Of a stretch of 12,422 nt of DNA, positions 6,558-12,422 are shown in pieces. Position 1 is the first letter of the stretch, and every line of letters begins with the position of its first letter. The position numbers were made by a program, and so were the translations under genes. The notes under the pieces were generated by a model that was given only the letters and a program-made list of their open reading frames with translations, ran no database searches and was not told the DNA's origin. The stretch comes from an uncultured Flavobacteriaceae bacterium. Its GTDB lineage: Bacteria; Bacteroidota; Bacteroidia; Flavobacteriales; Flavobacteriaceae. The stretch lies in NCBI GenBank assembly GCA_945788155.1, contig CALZKX010000307.1, forward strand, positions 1 to 12,422. Reading direction: 5' to 3'.

Positions 6558-6764
6558 ATGCCAATTATAGTAAATCTAGACGTTATGCTCGCTAAGCGAA
6601 AAATGAAAAGTAAAGACTTGGCTGAAACCATTGGCATAACCACAGCTAATTTATCCATCCTAAAATCTGGCAAGGCAAGAGCCATACGGTTTTCAACGTT
6701 GGAAGCCATTTGTAAAGCACTAGAGTGCCAACCAAGTGATATTTTGGAATATGTTAAAGAGTAA
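6558..6764 (+). CDS. Small XRE/Cro-family transcriptional regulator, YozG-like
   Basis: A 68-residue protein made almost entirely of one Cro/C1-type helix-turn-helix domain. The HTH lies at about 17-37 (KSKDLAETIGITTANLSILKSG), followed by FSTLEAICKALECQPSDILEY, the standard last two helices of the fold. There is no ligand or dimerisation domain beyond this, as in YozG-type regulators found next to DUF2975 genes. It is the last gene of the operon, so it is made together with the three membrane proteins. A plausible job is autoregulation through the 25-bp palindrome at 4731-4755, with the membrane proteins modulating its activity; this is inference. The HTH call itself is secure. Confidence 0.88.
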   Translation: MPIIVNLDVMLAKRKMKSKDLAETIGITTANLSILKSGKARAIRFSTLEAICKALECQPSDILEYVKE

Positions 6765-6849
6765 GAATTATTTTAACTTCTTGTGAGTTTCTCCCATTCT
6801 CAAAAATACTACCTTAGTTGCTTTAAAACACGATTCACTCTTTCCAATC

Positions 6850-8646
6850 ATGAAAAAATATTTCTTATTACTTACACTTCTGGTTTTATTTACCTGTAAA
6901 GAATCCCAAACAGAAGAAACATTAAATGGTGTTTCTACGATTTATAACATCTCTTTTAAAAATGCAGTACACCATGAGGCAAATGTGCAAGCTACTTTCA
7001 CTAACTTAAAAAATGGGGAAGTAGAATTTAGAATGAGCCGAACCTCTCCAGGGCGTTATGCGTTACATGAATTTATCAAAAACGTATATACCGTTAAAGT
7101 AACCGACGGACAAGGAAATATACTGGAAGCCACCAGACCAAATCCTTACGCATGGAAAGTAAATGGACATGATGGCACCATAAAAGTATCATATACTTTG
7201 TTTGCTAATAGAGGAGACGGAACCTATGCGCAAATAGACGAAACTCATGCGCATTTAAATATTCCAGCAACGTTTATGTATGCGCCAAGCTTGGCTAATG
7301 ACGAGGTGGAAGTAACCTTTAACGTACGCGAAGATTTAAATTGGAAAGTAGCAACACAACTAAAACACAAAGAGGAAAACACATACTACGCAAAAGATTT
7401 ACAATATTTCATGGACAGCCCAACCGAAATTAGTAACCATAGTGTTCGTTCGTTTGATGTTGAAGGGCAAACAATAAATTTTGTATTGCACCATAATGAA
7501 ACTGATGCCGAATTGGATGCGTATTTTAAAAAAGTAAAGAAAGTAGTGTTAGAACAAAAAGCTGTATTTGGCGAGCTTCCAAAATTCGATTACGATAATT
7601 ATTATTTTTTGGCATGTTATATTCCCAATGCATCAGGTGATGGGATGGAACACCGTAATTCAACAGTGCTTAGCTCTACAAGAAGTTTAGCTAATGGAGG
7701 TATGGAACGCAATATAGGTACAGTATCGCACGAATTTTTCCATGCATGGAATGTAGAACGTATTCGTCCGAAATCTTTAGAACCATTTGATTTTGAGGAA
7801 GCCAATATGAGTGGCGAGCTTTGGTTTGCCGAAGGCTTTACCAGCTATTACACCAACTTAATTTTATGTCGTGCAGGATTAATGCCTCAAGAAGACTATG
7901 TAAGAGGGCTTTCAAGAACCTTTAATTATGTATGGAACTCTCCAGCCAGACAATTTTTTAATACCATAGAAATGAGCTACCAAGCACCTTTTGTTGATGC
8001 CGCTCGTTCTGTGGATCCTGTAAATAGAGGAAACGCCTATATTTCGTATTATTCGTATGGAAGTGCTTTGGGTTTGGCCTTAGATTTATCACTTCGTGAA
8101 AATAATTTGAATTTAGATGAGTATATGACACTGGTTTGGACCAAATTTGGAAAAAAAGAAAAACCATATACCATTTCAGATTTACAAAATGCACTTAACG
8201 AATACGCAGGAGATAATTTTGGAGATAGCTTCTTCAATAATTATGTACATAAAAGCGGTATGCCAGAAATGAAGCGTTTGTTTGAAATCGTTGGCGTATT
8301 ATTGACTCAAGATGATACACAAGCAAGCTTTGGCGCAAGTGTTAGACAGGGCAAAATTTTTGGATATACAAGTATTGGCTCCTCGGCTTATGAAGCTGGG
8401 TTAGAAAATGACGATACAATTATTCAAATTGGGGATGTTACACTAAACGATGATTTAGATTTTAATACTGTAATAACAAAATTTAAGCCAAACGATACAG
8501 TAAAGATTGTATATAAACGTTTAGGAAACACAAGAGAAACAACCTTAACCTTTAAGAAAGACCCTTCATATTCTATAAGTATTAACAAAAATGCTAACCA
8601 CCAACAAAAAGCAGCAAGAGAAGCTTGGTTACGTAAAAAAGCATAG
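6850..8646 (+). CDS. M61-family metallopeptidase with PDZ domain, lipoprotein
   Basis: A 598-residue protein. The N-terminus (MKKYFLLLTLLVLFTC) is a lipoprotein signal with a lipobox at LFTC and acylation at C16, so it should be membrane-anchored outside the cytoplasm. A beta-rich N-domain (about 28-215) precedes the catalytic domain with GDGMEH (263-268, comparable to the GAMEN substrate loop of M1 enzymes), the zinc motif HEFFH (294-298) and ELWFAEGFTSYY, whose E328 is the likely third zinc ligand. A PDZ domain follows (about 495-570, with GYTSIGSSAYEAGLENDDTI). This order is standard for M61 'glycyl aminopeptidase-like' enzymes. The true substrate is unknown. The 85-base gap upstream shows no clear TAnnTTTG promoter, so readthrough from the XRE operon is possible. 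Confidence 0.88.
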   Translation: MKKYFLLLTLLVLFTCKESQTEETLNGVSTIYNISFKNAVHHEANVQATFTNLKNGEVEFRMSRTSPGRYALHEFIKNVYTVKVTDGQGNILEATRPNPYAWKVNGHDGTIKVSYTLFANRGDGTYAQIDETHAHLNIPATFMYAPSLANDEVEVTFNVREDLNWKVATQLKHKEENTYYAKDLQYFMDSPTEISNHSVRSFDVEGQTINFVLHHNETDAELDAYFKKVKKVVLEQKAVFGELPKFDYDNYYFLACYIPNASGDGMEHRNSTVLSSTRSLANGGMERNIGTVSHEFFHAWNVERIRPKSLEPFDFEEANMSGELWFAEGFTSYYTNLILCRAGLMPQEDYVRGLSRTFNYVWNSPARQFFNTIEMSYQAPFVDAARSVDPVNRGNAYISYYSYGSALGLALDLSLRENNLNLDEYMTLVWTKFGKKEKPYTISDLQNALNEYAGDNFGDSFFNNYVHKSGMPEMKRLFEIVGVLLTQDDTQASFGASVRQGKIFGYTSIGSSAYEAGLENDDTIIQIGDVTLNDDLDFNTVITKFKPNDTVKIVYKRLGNTRETTLTFKKDPSYSISINKNANHQQKAAREAWLRKKA

Positions 8647-8649
8647 TTT

Positions 8650-9189
8650 TTGAAATTGAATGTTACATATCATCGAGTATCTATAGAAGAAGAGTTGCAT
8701 CAAATATTAGCGATACAAAAATATAATTTACCGCAAAACTTATCAAATTCTGAAAAGCAAAAGGAAGGGTATGTAACTGTACAACATTCATTTGCTGTTT
8801 TAAAAGCGATGAATGATAAATGCCCTCATATTATTGCTAAGCACAATAATAAAGTTATTGGTTATGCCTTATGTATGCATCCTTGCTTTGCTAATAACAT
8901 AGATATCCTTAAGCCAATGTTCGATAAAATAAACACACTGGGTTTTAACAAACCATATATTGTTATGGGACAAATTTGTATTGCAAAAAATTACAGAAAG
9001 CAAGGTGTGTTTAGAGCTCTGTACAATACCATGAGCCAAGAATTAAAATCTGTATTTCAAAAGATCATAACAAAGGTCGATGTTAAAAACACGCGCTCAT
9101 TACAGGCGCATTACACTATTGGGTTTACCCACTTAATAGAGTACCACTCTAAAGGTCAAGATTGGGTATTAATTAACCTAAATATCTAA
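8650..9189 (+). CDS. GNAT-family N-acetyltransferase, TTG start
   Basis: A 179-residue protein with a GNAT fold. The central beta strand and acetyl-CoA loop are recognisable at about 107-124 (MGQICIAKNYRKQGVFRALY, where R-K-Q-G-V-F stands for the R/Q-x-x-G-x-G/A loop), followed by the usual helix and a C-terminal strand segment (HYTIGFTHLIEYHSKGQDW). The substrate cannot be told. The start is unusual: the frame has no ATG until codon 54, which would remove the first strands and helices, so translation must begin at TTG 8650 (or TTG 8656). The frame is the same as that of the upstream peptidase, separated only by its TAG stop and one TTT codon, so translational coupling or rare readthrough is possible. 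Confidence 0.75.
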   Translation: MKLNVTYHRVSIEEELHQILAIQKYNLPQNLSNSEKQKEGYVTVQHSFAVLKAMNDKCPHIIAKHNNKVIGYALCMHPCFANNIDILKPMFDKINTLGFNKPYIVMGQICIAKNYRKQGVFRALYNTMSQELKSVFQKIITKVDVKNTRSLQAHYTIGFTHLIEYHSKGQDWVLINLNI

Positions 9190-9222
9190 CAACAAAAATG
9201 TATTTCTTGTATATTTATAGTC

Positions 9223-10479
9223 ATGTATGCTTTAGTTGATTGTAACAATTTTTATGCCTCTTGCGAGCGTGTATTTAATCCTAAATTACGCGAAAAACCT
9301 ATCGCTATTCTATCAAATAACGATGGCTGTGTCATTTCTATGAGCGATGAAGCCAAAGGTTTGCAGCTTCCTTTTGGAGCACCAATTTTTAAGTGGGAAG
9401 CCTTTTGTAAAGCTAAGGGCATAGAAATACTATCATCAAATTACCCTTTATATGGCGATATGAGTAGTCGTGTTATGTCAATTTTGCACCAATTTACGCC
9501 TGATGTTGAAGTATATAGTATCGATGAAGCTTTCTTAGGGTTTAAAGGATTTGAAAGATATAATCTTGAGGATTATGGAAACCAAATTAGACAACGCATT
9601 TTAAAATGGACAGGCATTCCAGTTTGTGTTGGTATTGCACCAACCAAAGCACTTAGTAAAGTTGCCAATAAGATTGCTAGAAAATTCCCTAAAGAAACCA
9701 AAGGCGCTTATGTTATAGATTCTGAAGAAAAACAAATTAAAGCCCTGAAATGGATTAAATTAGAAGATGTCTGGGGAATTGGGAGAGCATTGCAAAAACG
9801 ACTGGCTATAAAAAACTGTAAAACAGCGTTTGATTTTACGCAACTATCAGATGAGTGGGTAAGAAAAAATTTTTCAATCACCGAATGGAAACTCAAAAAA
9901 GATTTACAAGGCATTCCAACACTTAAATTGGATGAAATTAAAACAAAAAGAGCTATTGCTACAACACGAAGTTTTGAATACACTTTTTCAGATATTGATA
10001 ATATAAAAGAACGCATATCAACTTTTGCGAACAGTTGTGCTGAAAAACTTCGTAAGCAAGAATCCAGTTGCCACATGATAATTGTAATGTTAAGTAGTGA
10101 TAGACATAAAAAAGATTTAGAGCAGCATCGCGCAAGCAAAGTGGTAAAATTTTTATTCCCAACAGATTCATCTCTCACTATATGTAAGCATGCAGTTGAA
10201 GCAGTTTCATCAATTTTTAAAGAATACATAAAGTATAAACGTGCAGGAGTTATTGTTACAGGTTTGGTGCCAACATTTAACCACCAACTAAATATCTTTG
10301 AACACGAAAACCCTAAGCATAAACCTTTAATGACAGCCATTGATGGTATTAATAAGAAGTACAAGGATTATAAAATAAAACTTGGAAATCAAGACTTGGA
10401 ACGCACCTGGAAAATGCGTCAAGAACGATTATCACCAAGATACACAACAAGTATTAACGACATTATTATAGTTAAATAA
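9223..10479 (+). CDS. umuC: Y-family DNA polymerase V catalytic subunit UmuC
   Basis: A 418-residue protein, essentially the length of E. coli UmuC (422). It performs error-prone translesion synthesis across damaged bases together with UmuD' and activated RecA. The palm residues are present: D6 in MYALVDCNNFYASCERVF and D101-E102 in VYSIDEAFLGF; Y11 occupies the steric-gate position against ribonucleotides. The fingers (SNNDGCVISMSDEAKGL, 31-47), the thumb helix-hairpin-helix (about 178-200, EDVWGIGRALQKRL) and little-finger domain follow. QLNIF at 355-359 is a clear beta-clamp binding motif. All key residues are intact, so it should be active. A 33-base gap follows the GNAT gene; no LexA-type operator could be recognised there. 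Confidence 0.95.
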   Translation: MYALVDCNNFYASCERVFNPKLREKPIAILSNNDGCVISMSDEAKGLQLPFGAPIFKWEAFCKAKGIEILSSNYPLYGDMSSRVMSILHQFTPDVEVYSIDEAFLGFKGFERYNLEDYGNQIRQRILKWTGIPVCVGIAPTKALSKVANKIARKFPKETKGAYVIDSEEKQIKALKWIKLEDVWGIGRALQKRLAIKNCKTAFDFTQLSDEWVRKNFSITEWKLKKDLQGIPTLKLDEIKTKRAIATTRSFEYTFSDIDNIKERISTFANSCAEKLRKQESSCHMIIVMLSSDRHKKDLEQHRASKVVKFLFPTDSSLTICKHAVEAVSSIFKEYIKYKRAGVIVTGLVPTFNHQLNIFEHENPKHKPLMTAIDGINKKYKDYKIKLGNQDLERTWKMRQERLSPRYTTSINDIIIVK

Positions 10480-10482
10480 AAA

Positions 10483-10920
10483 ATGCAGAAAAACACAAAA
10501 CCATTATTTTTTTTCACACCCAAAGAAACAAGTAGTTTAGGAACCATACTTATTGACACAGGAATTTCAGCAGGATTCCCATCACCAGCCGAAGATTTTA
10601 AAGAACAACGCCTATCGTTAGACGAAGAACTTATTAAAAACAAAGAAGCCACTTTTTTTGCACGTGTAAGCGGACAATCAATGATAAACGCAGGATTAAA
10701 TGATAATGATTTATTGGTTATAGATAGAAGCTTAGAACCAGAGCATAATAAAATTGCTGTTTGTTTCTTAGATGGTGAGTTTACTGTAAAACGATTAAAA
10801 GTTGAAGAAGATGGCGTTTGGTTGCAACCTGAAAACGATAATTACAAGCCAATCAAGATAACCCAAGACAACCAATTTGTTATTTGGGGAATTGTTACCA
10901 ATGTGATTAAAAAAGTATAA
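10483..10920 (+). CDS. umuD: Translesion polymerase V autoproteolytic subunit UmuD (S24 peptidase)
   Basis: A 145-residue LexA/UmuD-type protein. On DNA damage the RecA filament stimulates cleavage of its N-terminal arm to give UmuD', which activates UmuC. The predicted cleavage site is A30-G31 (ISAGFPSPAED), the catalytic serine is S66 in VSGQSMINAG and the general-base lysine is K103 in FTVKRLK, the same order and spacing as in E. coli UmuD (S60, K97). It has no N-terminal winged-helix DNA-binding domain, so it is UmuD and not LexA. The start lies 3 bases after the umuC stop, in the same frame, so the pair is translationally linked, with umuD second rather than first as in E. coli. Confidence 0.92.
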   Translation: MQKNTKPLFFFTPKETSSLGTILIDTGISAGFPSPAEDFKEQRLSLDEELIKNKEATFFARVSGQSMINAGLNDNDLLVIDRSLEPEHNKIAVCFLDGEFTVKRLKVEEDGVWLQPENDNYKPIKITQDNQFVIWGIVTNVIKKV

Positions 10921-10951
10921 CTTACGCTAAAAATTTTAATCCAATTAACAC

Positions 10952-12422
10952 ATGGTAGATTTATCCACCTTCGATATATCTCTTATTATTTTATTTTTCG
11001 TAATTACTCTTTTTATAGGAGTTTATGTATCAAAACAATCAGGAAAAAGTTCAGCTGAATATTTTTTATCAGGAAGAAGTATGCCTTGGTGGTTACTTGG
11101 AGTGTCTATGGTGGCAACAACTTTTTCTACAGACACGCCTAACTTAGTAACAGACATTGTAAGAACCAATGGTGTTTCAGGTAATTGGGTTTGGTGGGCA
11201 TTTTTAATTACAGGATTATTGACCGTTTTTGTATATGCAAAACTTTGGCGAAAATCTAAAGTAAATACAGATATTGAGTTTTATGAATTACGTTATGGAG
11301 GTGCTCCTGCAATATTTTTAAGAAGTTTTAGAGCCATTTATTTAGGAATTATTTTTAACATTCTAGCAATGGCTGGAGTAACTCTTGCCGCAATTAAAAT
11401 AGGTAGTATCATGTTGGGGTTACAACCGTGGGAAACAGTTGTGTATGCAGGCGTTATTACTGTTGCGTTTAGTGCGCTTGGAGGTTTTAAAGGGGTTGTT
11501 TATACAGATTTTATTCTCTTTTTTACAGCAATGGCAGGTGCTATTGGAGCAGCATATTATTTAGTTGGATTGCCAGAAATTGGTGGTTTGGAAGCACTAC
11601 TACAGCATGAAAATGTCGCAGATAAATTAAATATATTACCAGATTTTAGTAATACAGAAGCACTCATAACGCTACTTGTTATTCCATTAGCTGTACAATG
11701 GTGGAGTAGTTGGTATCCTGGAGCCGAACCTGGAGGTGGAGGTTATATTGCACAACGAATGCTGGCTGCCAAAGATGAAAATCATGCTATTGGCGCTACG
11801 TTTTTCTTTAATATAATGCACTATGCCTTGCGCCCTTGGCCATGGATTATTGTGGCTCTGGCTTCTTTGGTTGTCTTTCCTGATTTGGTAAGTATTCAAG
11901 AAGCATTTCCAAATGTCGCTGAAGACAAACTAGGCCATGATTTGGCTTATTCTGCGATGTTAACTAAGCTACCTAGTGGTTTATTAGGGTTGGTTTTAGC
12001 ATCGTTAGTAGCGGCTTATATGAGCACGATTTCAACCCATTTAAATTGGGGAAGCTCCTATATAGTTAACGACTTTTATAAGCAACAAATAAATAAAAAT
12101 GCTTCGGAAAAACAGTTAGTGGCAGTTGGTAGGATGTCAACGGTATTGCTCATGGTTTTTAGTGCATTATTTGCCCTAGTGTTACAAAACGCACTTCAAT
12201 TATTTGATATTATTTTAATGTTTGGCGCAGGAACAGGACTTATTTTTATACTACGTTGGTTTTGGTGGCGCATTAATGCATGGAGTGAGATTTCGGCAAT
12301 GTTCGTTTCAGGGATTGTGTCCATGTTAATTGCATTTACTTCCTTGGGCGAAATATTATTTGGTGATGGGGCACTTATGCCTTCTTGGGCCAAATTTCCA
12401 TTTATAGTTTTAGTGACCTCCA
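10952..12422 (+). CDS. Sodium:solute symporter (SSS family), C-terminal end cut off
   Basis: An open frame from ATG 10952 to the window end gives 490 residues without a stop. The SSS hallmarks are clear: SAEYFLSGRSMPWWLLGVSM (34-53), followed by the unwound first core helix region with ATTFSTDTPN, and the signature SALGGFKGVVYTDFILFF (174-191). At least ten membrane helices can be counted, with tryptophan-rich loops near 245-265. The protein would use the sodium gradient to import a small organic solute through the inner membrane; substrate is not readable from sequence. Full-length relatives are about 550-600 residues, so perhaps 60-110 are missing. It lies 31 bases after umuD on the same strand, with no clear promoter, and may be read through from it. 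Confidence 0.9.
   Translation, partial: MVDLSTFDISLIILFFVITLFIGVYVSKQSGKSSAEYFLSGRSMPWWLLGVSMVATTFSTDTPNLVTDIVRTNGVSGNWVWWAFLITGLLTVFVYAKLWRKSKVNTDIEFYELRYGGAPAIFLRSFRAIYLGIIFNILAMAGVTLAAIKIGSIMLGLQPWETVVYAGVITVAFSALGGFKGVVYTDFILFFTAMAGAIGAAYYLVGLPEIGGLEALLQHENVADKLNILPDFSNTEALITLLVIPLAVQWWSSWYPGAEPGGGGYIAQRMLAAKDENHAIGATFFFNIMHYALRPWPWIIVALASLVVFPDLVSIQEAFPNVAEDKLGHDLAYSAMLTKLPSGLLGLVLASLVAAYMSTISTHLNWGSSYIVNDFYKQQINKNASEKQLVAVGRMSTVLLMVFSALFALVLQNALQLFDIILMFGAGTGLIFILRWFWWRINAWSEISAMFVSGIVSMLIAFTSLGEILFGDGALMPSWAKFPFIVLVTS

Noticed and set aside
6765..6849. Terminator or promoter between the XRE gene and the M61 peptidase
   Set aside because: Only a short, mismatched TTGTGAG/CTCAAAA pairing is seen, without a GC stem and T-run, and there is no TAnnTTTG match. 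I cannot support either call.
7617..8237. Three minus-strand open frames inside the M61 peptidase gene
   Set aside because: Antisense shadows of conserved peptidase sequence, including the zinc-motif region.
9708..10364. Long minus-strand open frame (218 codons) inside umuC
   Set aside because: It lies wholly antisense to a convincingly conserved polymerase gene; its translation is cysteine- and serine-rich with no recognisable domain.
10921..10951. Promoter for the SSS symporter
   Set aside because: The nearest candidate (TATAACTT with a distant TTG) fits the consensus poorly, so it is not listed.
11687..12393. Two minus-strand open frames at the right edge
   Set aside because: They lie opposite the SSS symporter frame, which runs open from 10952 to the end and carries the family signatures.
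1..12422. tRNA, rRNA or CRISPR arrays
   Set aside because: No regularly spaced repeats and no cloverleaf or rRNA-like sequence were seen; nearly all of the window is protein-coding.

Overview
The window looks like part of the chromosome of a member of the Flavobacteriaceae (phylum Bacteroidota). The DNA is strongly AT-rich. Two intergenic promoters match the Bacteroidota pattern TTG-N17-18-TAnnTTTG, the TonB-dependent receptor has a typical 'SFAQ' signal-peptide end, and the mix of IS3-type transposase, RecX, M61 peptidase, UmuC/UmuD and SSS symporter fits that group. No genus can be named from the sequence alone.

Left edge (1-174): the last 28 codons of an IS3-family transposase and the element's apparent right end (about position 127), just upstream of recX (175-648). 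RecX converges on, and overlaps by 8 bases, a minus-strand group read right to left: a BtuB-like TonB-dependent outer-membrane receptor (4624-2795), a histidine-rich multi-pass membrane protein resembling NnrS/heme-copper oxidase subunit I proteins (2758-1631), and a cupin/JmjC-type Fe(II) dioxygenase-like protein (1510-641).

Centre (4625-6764): a 173-base divergent regulatory region carries a promoter for each side and a perfect 25-bp palindrome lying over the -33 element of the rightward promoter. That promoter drives a compact five-gene operon: a 68-residue zinc-ribbon protein, three successive four-helix DUF2975-like membrane proteins that all end in the same tail (E/D-NDLTI), and a 68-residue YozG-like XRE/Cro regulator. 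Gaps are only 2-8 bases. This is the least understood and most interesting part of the window. I read it as a self-regulated membrane-protein/regulator cassette whose palindrome is a likely operator; its physiological role is unknown.

Right side (6765-12422), all plus strand: an M61-family lipoprotein metallopeptidase with a C-terminal PDZ domain; a GNAT acetyltransferase that follows it in the same reading frame after one stop codon and appears to use a TTG start; umuC then umuD (translesion polymerase V catalytic subunit and its self-cleaving partner, in the reverse of the E. coli order); and a sodium:solute symporter cut off by the window end.

RecX (a RecA modulator) and UmuC/UmuD (RecA-dependent mutagenic repair) belong to the same DNA-damage physiology, but they lie about 9 kb apart with unrelated genes between, so nothing here shows that they are co-regulated.
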